64,000 nucleotides of DNA from JBBDYG01 sp040901765 (GTDB lineage: Bacteria; Planctomycetota; Planctomycetia; Pirellulales; Lacipirellulaceae). This document shows, piece after piece, positions 50,639 through 60,201 of the stretch. The stretch is from positions 121,652 to 185,651 of the forward strand of contig JBBDYG010000033.1 of assembly GCA_040901765.1 (NCBI GenBank), given 5' to 3'. The position numbers were made by a program, and so were the translations under genes. Position 1 is the first letter of the stretch. Each line of letters starts with the position of its first letter. The notes beneath the pieces are model-generated. The model had not been told where the DNA came from, ran no database searches, and saw nothing but the letters and a program-made list of their open reading frames with translations.

Positions 50639-51336
50639 CCGCCCCTAGCGAAATAACCTAACGAACGGCAATTCAGCTTCGGGCGTCGAGTTGCGTCCAC
50701 TGTGACCCGCCAGGCACATGGAGTTGTATAACGAAGATTCTCGCGCTGGACCTCGATAAATTCAATAGGATAAGCAGGCCTTATCGAAGTTCGACGGCCA
50801 CTCCGCTCGCTGCCGTTAGCGCCACCTCCGCAAAGTGCATCGCAAACGTCCGCAACCGCCTAACCGGCCCCTGCGGTTGCCCGAGTTTTGTCCGCTTCGG
50901 GCTCGTATTGTGCCAGCGCGCGCACCTGGCACAAACGCGAATTCTTCGAGGTTTCCGCAAAAATCCGGTGGCAAGTGGCACAAATCCCAGCGACAAAAAT
51001 GCTCCCTGAACCGCAACCGATTGTTCGCTTGGCTTCCAACACGCACGCCACCCATCCCGGCTGCCCGCTCAACATTCATCGTTGGTCGCTCATTGATCAT
51101 TGCTTCCGCGTTGAGCCGGTGATTGGCCGGCCGTTCAAATCCGATTATATTACCCCACTTATCACCGGCTTCCGTTGCTAGCGGTGGTGCCATTTAATGG
51201 GGTCGCATGTCGTGGCGAAGCTGTGGCAATGCGGCCTGCGGAATAGGACTTCCGTTTCGCGCCCGGCCGATGAAACGTGAGATACCCTTCCTGTCCGCGC
51301 CTCCCGACCCTCTCCCACGCCGCAAGGACCACTCTC

Positions 51337-53256
51337 TTGATTCTGCATTGCCGTCTGCGACGGACTTGGTTCGCTCCCTGCCTTGCTGCGATATTGCTTG
51401 CCCCGTGCGAGGCTGCGTGGGCTGTGCCCGAGAGCGACACCCTCCTGCCAGCGACAACCGTCGGCTACGTTTCCGTTGCCAACCCCACCGATCTGGAAGC
51501 CAAATTCAACAAGACTCAAATTGGTCAGCTCGCGCACGACGAATCAATGAAAGCGTTCGTCGATCAGCTTGAAGATCAAATCGATCGCAAGGTGGGTGAC
51601 ATCAAGGAGCGGCTTGGCGTGACGCTCGATGAATTGCGCGCGGCTGCGGGGGGCGAACTAACTGCAGCCCTAATTCACCGACCGAACGAATGGTCCGCGT
51701 TCGCGATCACGATGAATGCGGCGGGCCATCGTGACCAATTGGATGCGGTTCTTGCCAAGATCGACGCTCATCTGCTCGGCGAAAAAGCGAAGAAATCGAC
51801 CGAAACCATCGCCGGCAGCGAGCTAACCATCTACATCGTCGCTGCCGAGGGCGACCGGCCCGAGCGGACCGCGGTTCACTTCGAGCGCGAAGAAGTATTT
51901 GTCGCCGTTGACAATCTGACCGAAGCCCGCGCGATCGCCGAGCGATTTACTAAGCCGGGAACCGACGCACTCTCGGGTCTCAAAGCCTATCAGGAGTGCC
52001 AATCGCGATGCGAGAAAGAGTCCGAAGGCTTGGCGTCTGACGTGCGGTGGTTCGTCGATCCTTTTAACTATAATCTCGCCATGAAATCGCGCAACGCACC
52101 CAATCTGAGCGAAGCCGAGCGCAAAGACACGATGCAGATTCTTCGCGAGCAGGGCTTTGACGCGATCCTGGGCGTCGGTGGCTTCGTGAACCTCGCCGTC
52201 GATGCAGAGCACGACGTAATTCATCGAACGGCCGTTTACGCCCCGCCGGTTCAGGACAAAGAGGGTCAGCTAGAAAAGTACAACCTGGCAATGAACATCA
52301 TGCGGCTTGCGAATAGCGACAACCTTCAGGTCGAGCCGTGGGCGCCGCGGATGATCGCCGCCTACACGACGCTCAATCTCGACATTCTGAACGCGTACGA
52401 TCACGTCCATACGCTGTTCGACGCCTTTTCGGGCTACGAAGGCGCGTTTGAAACTACCATGGAAGGCTTCGAGAAAGATCCGTTCGGTCCAAAGGTCAAA
52501 ATTCGCGACGAGGTAGTCAAGTTCCTCGGCCAGCGGATCACCATCATGACCGATTATCAATTGCCGATCACACCCGATTCGGAGCGATATTTGTTCGCCA
52601 TCGAGGTAGCCGACCCCGTCGCATTACGACTGGCGCTGGAGCGACTGATGGACAAGGATCCCGACGCCCAACGGAAAGACCTCAATGGCACTCCCTATTG
52701 GGAGATTGTTCCCGAAGAAGAAGTGCATGATTTGGGCGGCCTCGAAGGAGCACTCGGTGGTACGCCGCGTAAGGAATCCGAAGAGGACGAGCGAGTACTG
52801 CAGCGCTCCGCCATCTGCCTGCACGGAAGCACGCTGTTGGTTGCATCGGACGTCGAGTTTCTCAAGGTCGCAATTGCCGGCGTGCCGCCGCAAGAATCGC
52901 TTTCCGCCAGCTACGACTTCGAAGCGGTGATGCAGTCGCTACGGACGCACGCGCCGCTGGAACAGTCGAGCTGGTCGTTCTGTCGTACCGACGAAAGCGT
53001 CCGGCCGATCTACGAGTTGCTCCGCGCGGGAAAAATGCCCGAGTCAAACACGTTCATCGGCCGAATGCTGAACGAAGTACTGACGAGCAAAGACGACGAG
53101 AGCAAGGGCATCCTTCGCAAGCAGCAAGTGGACGGCAAGACGCTGCCCAGCTTCGAGCTAGCCCGTCGCTACTTCGGCCCTGCCGGCCGCTCGATCCGCA
53201 GTGACGAGGACGGCTGGTTCATTAGTGGAGTGGTGCTGAGCAAGGCGGGGCAGTAG
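51337..53256 (+). CDS. Large exported protein of unknown function
   Basis: 639 residues from a TTG at 51337 preceded by AAGGA at good spacing; GTG at 51277 is the alternative. A signal peptide (WFAPCLAAILLAPCEAAWA) is followed by PESDTLLPATTVGYVSVAN. The rest is soluble and mixed alpha/beta, with TLDELRAAAGGELTAALI and YLFAIEVADPVALRLALERL. The pattern of repeated large domains is like uncharacterised planctomycete exported proteins with DUF3352-type features; I cannot assign it firmly. Confidence 0.78.
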   Translation: MILHCRLRRTWFAPCLAAILLAPCEAAWAVPESDTLLPATTVGYVSVANPTDLEAKFNKTQIGQLAHDESMKAFVDQLEDQIDRKVGDIKERLGVTLDELRAAAGGELTAALIHRPNEWSAFAITMNAAGHRDQLDAVLAKIDAHLLGEKAKKSTETIAGSELTIYIVAAEGDRPERTAVHFEREEVFVAVDNLTEARAIAERFTKPGTDALSGLKAYQECQSRCEKESEGLASDVRWFVDPFNYNLAMKSRNAPNLSEAERKDTMQILREQGFDAILGVGGFVNLAVDAEHDVIHRTAVYAPPVQDKEGQLEKYNLAMNIMRLANSDNLQVEPWAPRMIAAYTTLNLDILNAYDHVHTLFDAFSGYEGAFETTMEGFEKDPFGPKVKIRDEVVKFLGQRITIMTDYQLPITPDSERYLFAIEVADPVALRLALERLMDKDPDAQRKDLNGTPYWEIVPEEEVHDLGGLEGALGGTPRKESEEDERVLQRSAICLHGSTLLVASDVEFLKVAIAGVPPQESLSASYDFEAVMQSLRTHAPLEQSSWSFCRTDESVRPIYELLRAGKMPESNTFIGRMLNEVLTSKDDESKGILRKQQVDGKTLPSFELARRYFGPAGRSIRSDEDGWFISGVVLSKAGQ

Positions 53257-53343
53257 ATGCCGAGACGGTAGCCATCGGTTTACCCGACGCTTTGAATGGG
53301 ACAAGTAGCTCTTTTTTGCATTGGCTGCGGAGCATGTTCTAAA

Positions 53344-53631
53344 ATGGCGACAGTACTTGACGTGAATTTCGTAAGAACTCCCGGTATTTGCGGGGGAAAG
53401 TTACATATTGACGGTACAGGAATATCCGTGAATCAGATTGTCGTTTTGCACCAGCAGGGGCTGAGCGCGGAGAGAATCGTAGAGAATTATCCGCGATTGT
53501 CACTTCGAGAAGTATACGCTGTCCGTGCTTGGTACCACGAACATAAGGCCGAGTTTGACTCGGAATTGGCGGCCGAGGCAGCGGAGTACGACGAGCTCGC
53601 GGCAGAGTTCGGCCAAGCGAAGCGACGATGA
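53344..53631 (+). CDS. DUF433 antitoxin
   Basis: 95 residues from the ATG at 53344. It has VRTPGICGGKLHIDGTGISV, HQQGLSAERIVENYPRLSLREVYA, the DUF433 core, and an acidic tail. The stop overlaps the ATG of the DUF5615 relic as ATGA. Its toxin partner is broken, so it may be a solitary antitoxin. Confidence 0.88.
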   Translation: MATVLDVNFVRTPGICGGKLHIDGTGISVNQIVVLHQQGLSAERIVENYPRLSLREVYAVRAWYHEHKAEFDSELAAEAAEYDELAAEFGQAKRR

Positions 53632-53976
53632 GCCAAGTACGGTTGTACGTCGACGAGGACGCGGCAGCGCACGCTGTAATTAAGGGCTGAGACAATTAGG
53701 CTTTGATGTTCTTACGGCAGATGAAGGGGGCGAACGTAGCCAGCCGGACGAACGCCATCTTACTCGCGCGATTGCAGAAGGCCGTGTAGTCTACACGCTC
53801 AATACCAAGGATTTCGCGAGGCTCCACAGAAATTATCTTGCGAATGGTAAACGCCATTCAGGCATCATCACGATTCCTGCACAGGGCTACTCGATCGGCG
53901 AAAAAGTCGTCGCATCAAAGAGTTCATCGATTCGACAACTGCCAAAGAAATGATTGATCGAACGGAGTTTTTGTAA
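53628..53976 (+). pseudogene. DUF5615 PIN-like toxin, frameshifted
   Basis: It starts MSQVRLYVDEDAAAHAVIKG and hits TGA. One base further on in frame the protein continues QLGFDVLTADEGGERSQPDE and ends the PIN-like part with VVYTLNTKDFARLHRNY. A second shift near 53905 would restore RRIKEFIDSTTAKEMIDRTE before TAA. Two single-base deletions explain both. Either the toxin is inactivated or there are two sequencing errors. Confidence 0.85.
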
Positions 53977-53982
53977 GAACCC

Positions 53983-56346
53983 TCACGGCGACTCCACCTT
54001 CGCCCAGAACGGATGCTTCCGGTCGCCGCGCGCGCGGGCGTCTTCCAGCAGGACTTCGAGGCTTGGCTCAATCGGTGTGCCGGCGCGATTCATTTTGCGG
54101 CCGTTCAGCTCGACGGTGATCGGCTGCTTGAAATCGATCACCTCCGGCGACAACCAAACGGTCGTTTTGCCGGTTTGCGCGGAAATGCCAAGCTTGTTGT
54201 TCTCGTACACGCGGCCTTTGAGCGGAACGGGGCGCACGCCCCGCTTTGGCGGCCAGGCCTCGGGTGCCACCATCGCCTTGGCCGGCATATCGGCAACTTC
54301 CAGCCACCAGAAGAAATTGTCCCACGGTCGCATCGTCGAGCACTTGAACTCCTTGGGCGGCGGACCGCGGCGCTTGCGGTTCATCCAATCGAACAGGCGC
54401 TGAATTTCATCCGAGAAAGGCTCGAACCCTCGGCCTAAATACTCGACGACCGTGGCATCCCAATTTGGCCGCAGATAACGATCGAACTCCCGTGCGTTAC
54501 GGGCAAATTTGTCGCCATCGAGCTCGCCGTTCACAAAGTACCACGGAACATACTGAGAGTTTTCCCAGTACCGCGCGCAATAGCGATCGGCGAACCCCGA
54601 AATGCCGACCACACCCGCCCACAGGTCGGGGTGCGCCAACCCAATATCCCACGCGGCGTTGCCGCCGATATCGTGGCCCGTCAAGTAAATGCGGTCGGTG
54701 TCAATCGCGAACTTCCGCTGGGCGTCGCGCAATGTCGAAAGCACCGCCTGATGCTCCCGCAGCGAATATTCGTATTGGTGTTGGTGAGGCGTCTGCCAGT
54801 CGATCACGATGGTGATGTAACCGTGCCGCATCGCCTGGCCGCGGCGGGTGCCGGTCTCGTCGACCATGCCCGCCCAGTAGTCGAGCATCAATTCCGGCGG
54901 ATAACCCGCGCCGTGCAGCGCGATGATCGTCGGATAGCTTCGCAACGGATCGTACTCCGGCGGCAACTGCACGAGGTATCGCACGTCGCCCGATTCCGGA
55001 ATCGCGACCGCCAGTTCGTGACAGCCCGGGCTGCGCTCCGACTTGGGCGGCAGCGGCTCGGGCGGCTTCATCAAGCTTAAGAGCTGTGCGATCCGCTCGA
55101 CGGAGGCACCCTCCATGTCTTGCATCTCGGCCAAGAGCTGCGCTCGGCGGGCGGCGACCGATTCTTGCAAGTACTCGAGCACTTTCCCGCGGATCGTCAC
55201 CAGCGACAGCGCCACCGCCAGTTTGTCGGTGGCATCGTTGGCGCCGAGCAGCCAACCACTAATCGCCAGCGACGATTTTTGATCGCCGGTAAGCGTAGCA
55301 TCGTCGGCCAGCCGCAAGAACGAAGCCATTCGAGGCAGCGTGTTGACGTTTAGCTCTTTGTGAACCTCGGAGGAAATCTCTTCCGCCGCCTTGCGCTGGG
55401 CAGGCTCTTTTATCGCCGCCACCGCTTTGTCGAATTCGGAGATCGCCCGTTCGCGGCGTGCGTTTTCTTGGTCGTACTCCGTCAGTAGTTCGCGGACCTC
55501 TTGAAGTGTCTCGCCGGCAACTTCCTCGGTTGGAAAACTGGTCAGCAAACTGCGTACAAGCTCGTGTTGTCCCGCTTCGCGCCGTAGGCGGATTTCGCTC
55601 AGCACCCGCCGCGCCCCAAGCTGCTGAAGCTGCCGCAGGTCGTCTTCCCAATCTTTCATTTCAGGAAAATCGGCAAGCACCCGTTCAAGCTCTTGACGGG
55701 CGTGGGTATAGCGTTCCGATTGCAAGTAAATCCGCACCACTTGCAGCCGCGCGTCCAAATCTTTCTGCGGGATCGCCTGCGCTAGAATTGCGGCAAGCTG
55801 ATCGTTGGGAATCGAACTGGTGGCGATGCGGGCATCCCACACGATGGGGCGTTGCTGACCCACAAGCCCCTGCACGCGAGTGTAAACCGGCGTGATCTCC
55901 GTAATCCCCTGCACCACGGCGAGCGGTCCGGCCGCCGCTTGCATCTCATAAATCCGCCGCCCATAGCGGTCGAACGGCGTGACGCTCGTCATCTGCCCCA
56001 CTCGGCCGACGGCGCCGCCATGCTTCGCAACGTTTTGCCAATCGAGGCGAATGCGAACGAGGTTCTCCGTTTCCTGTTCCAAGATTTCACGAACGCTGGT
56101 TCGGGAAATAAATGTCCGCCGCAGACCGTCGTCCACCAGCAAAATGTTGCTGACGACAACCTCGCCGGATGAGGGGTCGGGATTGTTCGGATCCTCGGCC
56201 ACCCCCGGCACCTTTACAACCTTCCCCGAAAGGACCCGACCGTCCTTAAGCTGAACTGTCACCGCCAGCGCCGGCGACGACAACTGAAATGCGAGTACAA
56301 ACGCAATCAGCGTGCGTCGAAACCAATTTGTCGGCGTCCGAATCAT
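53983..56346 (-). CDS. Exported alpha/beta-hydrolase, S9/PHB-depolymerase-like, with Asp at nucleophile position
   Basis: 787 residues from the ATG at 56346. After a signal peptide (RTLIAFVLAFQLSSPALA) comes a small beta domain (VTVQLKDGRVLSGKVVKV), a helical region of about 300 residues with TPR-like character, then a hydrolase domain: YPTIIALHGAGYPPELML, RIYLTGHDIGGNAAWDIGLA and VVGISGFADRY. The nucleophile elbow is GHDIG with Asp559, not GxSxG. A C-terminal beta region follows. It could be a pseudo-enzyme or use Asp as haloalkane dehalogenases and epoxide hydrolases do. Confidence 0.85.
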   Translation of the reverse strand: MIRTPTNWFRRTLIAFVLAFQLSSPALAVTVQLKDGRVLSGKVVKVPGVAEDPNNPDPSSGEVVVSNILLVDDGLRRTFISRTSVREILEQETENLVRIRLDWQNVAKHGGAVGRVGQMTSVTPFDRYGRRIYEMQAAAGPLAVVQGITEITPVYTRVQGLVGQQRPIVWDARIATSSIPNDQLAAILAQAIPQKDLDARLQVVRIYLQSERYTHARQELERVLADFPEMKDWEDDLRQLQQLGARRVLSEIRLRREAGQHELVRSLLTSFPTEEVAGETLQEVRELLTEYDQENARRERAISEFDKAVAAIKEPAQRKAAEEISSEVHKELNVNTLPRMASFLRLADDATLTGDQKSSLAISGWLLGANDATDKLAVALSLVTIRGKVLEYLQESVAARRAQLLAEMQDMEGASVERIAQLLSLMKPPEPLPPKSERSPGCHELAVAIPESGDVRYLVQLPPEYDPLRSYPTIIALHGAGYPPELMLDYWAGMVDETGTRRGQAMRHGYITIVIDWQTPHQHQYEYSLREHQAVLSTLRDAQRKFAIDTDRIYLTGHDIGGNAAWDIGLAHPDLWAGVVGISGFADRYCARYWENSQYVPWYFVNGELDGDKFARNAREFDRYLRPNWDATVVEYLGRGFEPFSDEIQRLFDWMNRKRRGPPPKEFKCSTMRPWDNFFWWLEVADMPAKAMVAPEAWPPKRGVRPVPLKGRVYENNKLGISAQTGKTTVWLSPEVIDFKQPITVELNGRKMNRAGTPIEPSLEVLLEDARARGDRKHPFWAKVESP

Positions 56347-56365
56347 GGAGAAATAAGGATTCGGA

Positions 56366-56454
56366 ACAGAAGATCGCAAAGGACGCAAAGAAATACGAAA
56401 AGGTGATTTGCTTGCGGCTTGTCTTTCTTTGCGAACTTTGCGACCTTCTGTTCA
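56366..56454. repeat. Intergenic inverted repeat, CAGAAGATCGCAAAGGACGC family
   Basis: Left arm 56366-56401 and right arm 56421-56454 are near-complements with GCAAAG repeats (CGCAAAGGACGCAAAGAAA). It lies in the divergent gap between the hydrolase and HD-domain genes, so it is not tied to operon junctions only. Confidence 0.9.
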
Positions 56455-56619
56455 ATCAATTAGAATGTGAATGTGATGTGGTCGAGCCAGTCTTTATTGT
56501 CCCCTGCCCTGCGACAACGTCAAACTTCGCTAGCGGAATCACGGATTGGAGTTCGCACCAGTCGCACCGGCTATGCGGTTTGGATCGGGGGTTTGCCCGC
56601 TGTCGCGCGGGCCGTCACA

Positions 56620-58038
56620 ATGGCTTGCATGAAGGATTTTCAGCGCGAAAGCCTCTGTCACGACCCGATTCACGGCTATATTCCCTTTGTATCAATCGTC
56701 CCGGAAGGCGAAACTGCCGAACGCCAACTCTTGGACCATCCGTGGGTTCAGCGGATGCGGCAAATCCACCAGTTGCAGACCGCCTGGTGGGTCTACCCCT
56801 CGGCCGAGCATACCCGTTTTCAGCACGTCATCGGGGCAATGCACATGGCCAGCCGGGCCGTCGCCGCGCTCTACGATAGCCTTCGTGAAGCCTGCGGCGG
56901 TGAGGTTCCCAGCCGCGGCTACGTCGAATGCCTGGCCCGCATGGCGGCATTGCTCCACGATGTCGGCCATGGCCCGTTTGGACATTTCTTCGATGATCAC
57001 TTCCTCAAAAAAGACTACGGCCTGACGCATGAGACGCTCGGCGCCCACATTATCCGCCAAGAACTGGCCGGGCTGTTAAGCGGTGTGCGTCAATGCCCCA
57101 ACAGCCAACTTGAACCGGGCGAAGAACTCGACCCCGAACATGTTGCCACGCTCATCGTCCGGCCGACAGCCACCGATGTCGATTGCCATCCCCAGTGGCT
57201 CAGGATGGTTCGCAGCCTGTTCTGCGGTCTCTATTCGGTCGACAGCATGGACTTCGTCCTCCGCGACGCCTACATGACCGGCTACAGCGAACGGGCTTTC
57301 GATCTCGACCGGCTCTTGCGCTATAGCTTCTTCAGCCCCAAGGGACTCACGATCCACCATCGCGGCATGAACGCCCTGCTTCGGTTCATGCAGACCAAGA
57401 GCGAGCTTTTTCGCGCCGTGTACTTCCACCGCACGGTGCGGGCCATCGACCGCACTCTCGAAGGGCTGTTTCTCGATAGCAAGCCCTATTTATTCCCAGG
57501 CAACCCGCTGGAGCATCTTGCCGAGTACCAGCAATTCACCGAATGGTCGCTGCTCGTGGACGTAGCCCGCTGGGCGGCTAGCGACGATCTGGTGAAACGC
57601 CAGCTCGGCGAGCGCTGGCGGGCACTGCTCCAACGGCAGGTCGATTGGATCGCCGTGTACGAGCGGAATCTCACCTTCGGTCCACAGGACACCGAGCAGA
57701 GCAGCATCTTTAGTCGGCCGGAATTGGTCGAGCGGTCGGTGCGGGCCGCACTGCCGGCCGCTCTCGCGGAAATGCCGATGTGGATCGACCTGCCGCGGCA
57801 CCTCTATCGGCCCGACACGCGGGCCGCCACTGCCGGCCAAAATTTCCTGTACAATGCAGCCGCCGGCACGATCCGGCCGCTCACCGACGACAAGCTGTTC
57901 AGCCAAATGCCGATCGCCCACCGCATGTGCCGAGTCTATTTGCCGAAGAACGCACCACCCGATCATGCCCGCGCCATCGGCAAAGCCCTCGACGAACTAA
58001 TCGGCGGCCGCAGCGAAGACGATTTAACAAATATGTGA
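56620..58038 (+). CDS. HD-domain phosphohydrolase (dNTPase/SAMHD1-like)
   Basis: 472 residues from the ATG at 56620, or 469 from the ATG at 56629. It has DPIHGYI, QTAWWVYPSAEHTRFQHVIG, AALLHDVGHGPFGHFFDDH and SVDSMDFVLRDAYMTG, matching the metal-binding His and Asp of HD hydrolases in the dGTPase/SAMHD1 group. It probably acts on nucleotides in the cytosol. The open frame upstream of 56620 lacks protein-like features. Confidence 0.92.
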   Translation: MACMKDFQRESLCHDPIHGYIPFVSIVPEGETAERQLLDHPWVQRMRQIHQLQTAWWVYPSAEHTRFQHVIGAMHMASRAVAALYDSLREACGGEVPSRGYVECLARMAALLHDVGHGPFGHFFDDHFLKKDYGLTHETLGAHIIRQELAGLLSGVRQCPNSQLEPGEELDPEHVATLIVRPTATDVDCHPQWLRMVRSLFCGLYSVDSMDFVLRDAYMTGYSERAFDLDRLLRYSFFSPKGLTIHHRGMNALLRFMQTKSELFRAVYFHRTVRAIDRTLEGLFLDSKPYLFPGNPLEHLAEYQQFTEWSLLVDVARWAASDDLVKRQLGERWRALLQRQVDWIAVYERNLTFGPQDTEQSSIFSRPELVERSVRAALPAALAEMPMWIDLPRHLYRPDTRAATAGQNFLYNAAAGTIRPLTDDKLFSQMPIAHRMCRVYLPKNAPPDHARAIGKALDELIGGRSEDDLTNM

Positions 58039-58117
58039 GGAGCGAGAGATGAGGAACGAGGAGCGAGAAATTTTCTCAAACCTCTCGCCTCTCGCCTCTC
58101 GCCTCTCGCCCCTCGCC
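58037..58117. repeat. Intergenic inverted repeat, GAGGAGCGAG family
   Basis: Left arm 58037-58069 (GAGGAGCGAGAGATGAGGAA...) and right arm 58081-58117 (repeated CTCTCGCC) with a 12-bp loop. The right arm ends at the purB ATG. Same family as the element inside the permease gene at 38172-38252. Confidence 0.9.
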
Positions 58118-59539
58118 ATGCACGACCTGTACGACAACCCGCTCATCACCCGCTACGCCTCTCGCGAGATGGCGACGCTGTGGGGGCCGCAGAAGAAGCA
58201 CAGCATGTGGCGGCGTCTGTGGGTGATGCTCGCCGAAGCGGAGGCCGAGCTTGGCTTGCCGATAACGGCCGACCAGATTGCCGAACTAAGAGCGCACGTC
58301 GATGACATCGACTTCGATGTCGCAACGGATTACGAGCGAAAACTTCGCCACGACGTGATGGCCCACGTCCACGCCTATGGCGACCAATGCCCCACTGCCC
58401 GCGGCATCATCCATTGGGGCGCGACAAGTTGCTATGTCACCGACAACGCCGACTTAATGCTGCTCCGAGAATCGCTCGAACTCATTCAGCGGCGAGTGTT
58501 CGCGGTAATCGACGCGCTCGCAACGTTCGCCCAACAGTATCGCGACCTGCCGACGCTCGCCTACACGCATCTTCAGCCGGCGCAGCCGACGACCGTCGGC
58601 CGCCGCGCATGCTTGTGGGCTTATGATCTGGTGCTCGACTTGGCCGAAGTGGACCATCGCCTCGCGACGCTCCGTGCACGCAGCGTGAAAGGCACGACTG
58701 GCACGCAGGCGAGTTTCCTGGAGATCTTCAAGGGCGACCACGCAAAGGTCCGCCGATTGGAAGAACTCGTCGCCCGCAGAATGGGTTTTAAAGAGACTTA
58801 CGCCGTCACCGGCCAGACGTACACGCGCAAAGTTGACTCGCAGATTATCGACACTCTCGCCGGTTTAGCGTCGAGCGCCCACAAAGCGGGCACCGACCTG
58901 CGGCTACTAGCCCACCGCAAAGAAATCGAAGAGCCGTTCGAGGCCGAGCAGATCGGCTCCTCGGCAATGGCCTACAAACGAAACCCCATGCGTGCCGAGC
59001 GGATGTGCGGCCTCGCCCGGTTCGTACAGAGCCTGCAAGTCGCCGCGGGCCAAACCCACGCCGTGCAGTGGATGGAACGCACGCTCGACGACAGCGCAAC
59101 TCGCCGCCTCGTCCTGCCCCAAGCCTTCCTCGCCACCGACGCAATCTTGTTGTTGTACGGCAACATCGCTTGCGGCTTAGCGGTCTACCCCGAAGTCATC
59201 GCCCGCAACCTGCGCGAAGAACTCCCCTTCATGGTCACTGAAAACATCCTGATGCGCGCCGTCGCCGCCGGCGGCGACCGCCAAGAACTCCACGAACGCA
59301 TTCGCCAACACAGCCAAGCCGCCGCAAATGTCGTCAAGCAACAGGGCGGCCAAAACGACTTGCTCGCACGACTTAACGGCGACAAAGCCTTCGCCGGCGT
59401 GGACGTGGAAGATGCCGCCGATCCATCGCAGCTAGTGGGCCGCAGCCGGGAACAGGTGGATGAGTTTCTCAACGAGATCGTCGCACCGCTTCGCGAGCAG
59501 TTTGGCGAGTCATCGACAACGATTGGTCTGCGAGTCTGA
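58118..59539 (+). CDS. purB: Adenylosuccinate lyase, eukaryote-like group
   Basis: 473 residues from the ATG at 58118. The fumarase-superfamily signature GSSAMAYKRNPMRAER is intact, with catalytic regions TARGIIHWGATSCYVTDN and LAYTHLQPAQPTTVGRRA. The long form with DLYDNPLITRYAS at the N-terminus resembles the vertebrate ADSL group rather than the usual bacterial PurB. It catalyses two steps of purine and AMP synthesis. Confidence 0.96.
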   Translation: MHDLYDNPLITRYASREMATLWGPQKKHSMWRRLWVMLAEAEAELGLPITADQIAELRAHVDDIDFDVATDYERKLRHDVMAHVHAYGDQCPTARGIIHWGATSCYVTDNADLMLLRESLELIQRRVFAVIDALATFAQQYRDLPTLAYTHLQPAQPTTVGRRACLWAYDLVLDLAEVDHRLATLRARSVKGTTGTQASFLEIFKGDHAKVRRLEELVARRMGFKETYAVTGQTYTRKVDSQIIDTLAGLASSAHKAGTDLRLLAHRKEIEEPFEAEQIGSSAMAYKRNPMRAERMCGLARFVQSLQVAAGQTHAVQWMERTLDDSATRRLVLPQAFLATDAILLLYGNIACGLAVYPEVIARNLREELPFMVTENILMRAVAAGGDRQELHERIRQHSQAAANVVKQQGGQNDLLARLNGDKAFAGVDVEDAADPSQLVGRSREQVDEFLNEIVAPLREQFGESSTTIGLRV

Positions 59540-59573
59540 ACTCCCTGGATTGGGGTCTCTCGCAATCATTCTA

Positions 59574-59888
59574 TTAGGACAACGCAATGCAGAAAATAAT
59601 GCATCCCCAATACAGCAGCACTAAGAAGGCGAAAGCGATAAATGGAGCTAGCAGAGCGGCTACCGCGATAAAGAGCGGACGTTTAGACGGCGAGGTGATA
59701 CCTGCGCCTATGAAAGCCGCCCCGACGGAGAAAACAAACCAAGCAAAGTCATCTTCTTGATTCGACCGCGGGTTCCGGCTTGAAAGCCACAGGCCGCAAA
59801 ATAGAATGAGCAGACCGACACCAGTTATGCCAGTCGCCAACAACCATTGGGAACCACGCCGCGCCTTTCTGGCACCGTCTTCGCCCAT
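59574..59888 (-). CDS. Small hypothetical membrane protein
   Basis: 104 residues with three hydrophobic segments (WLLATGITGVGLLILFCGLW, FAWFVFSVGAAFIGAGI and LFIAVAALLAPFIAFAFLVL) and a basic start (ARKARRGS). No known family. It is convergent with purB. Confidence 0.6.
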   Translation of the reverse strand: MGEDGARKARRGSQWLLATGITGVGLLILFCGLWLSSRNPRSNQEDDFAWFVFSVGAAFIGAGITSPSKRPLFIAVAALLAPFIAFAFLVLLYWGCIIFCIALS

Positions 59889-59942
59889 GACTGCCGAAGC
59901 CTCATTGTCAAATCGAATGCAGTCGCTAAATGGAGCATGGAC

Positions 59943-60149
59943 CTAACCGTTCCTAATCTCCGGGTTTAACGGCGATTCGAGGTCATCTCCCTCCATCCTG
60001 GTAATCAGCGAAAACGCCGAGAGGTTGTAGAGAAGTTGATCGTGGTCAGTGCCCGAGAAACCGTCGTCCGGGCTTTCGATCGGCAACTCGGCCATGACAC
60101 GCCGAAGCTCGTCGAGTTCGGCTCGTCGTCGGGCCTTTTCCTCTGTCAT
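59943..60149 (-). CDS. Small hypothetical soluble protein
   Basis: 68 residues from the ATG at 60149; GTG at 60176 and TTG at 60188 would lengthen it by 9 or 13 residues. Highly charged, helical N-terminus (TEEKARRRAELDELRRVMAEL) and an acidic C-terminal half. No family recognised. Encoded 14 bp or more after the Fur gene stop in the same direction. Confidence 0.5.
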   Translation of the reverse strand: MTEEKARRRAELDELRRVMAELPIESPDDGFSGTDHDQLLYNLSAFSLITRMEGDDLESPLNPEIRNG

Positions 60150-60201
60150 CGAATTGGCGACTAATCCACTCTCCACGTTCTTATCCAATACGCGCTGATT
60201 T

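Larger units (their letters stand above)
50321..51336. other. 1-kb gene-free debris region
   Basis: No complete gene is visible on either strand. It contains the VOC and vWA fragments at 50482-50638. At 50393-50456 GATGGGTTTCTGC and its complement occur close together. From about 50780 the minus strand has open frames of up to 125 codons with an atypical composition (Arg, Cys and Gly rich); I treat them as chance. Confidence 0.6.

Noticed and set aside
50816..51193. 125-codon minus-strand open frame upstream of the large exported protein
   Set aside because: Composition is atypical, there is no start signal or known domain, and other frames there are open too.
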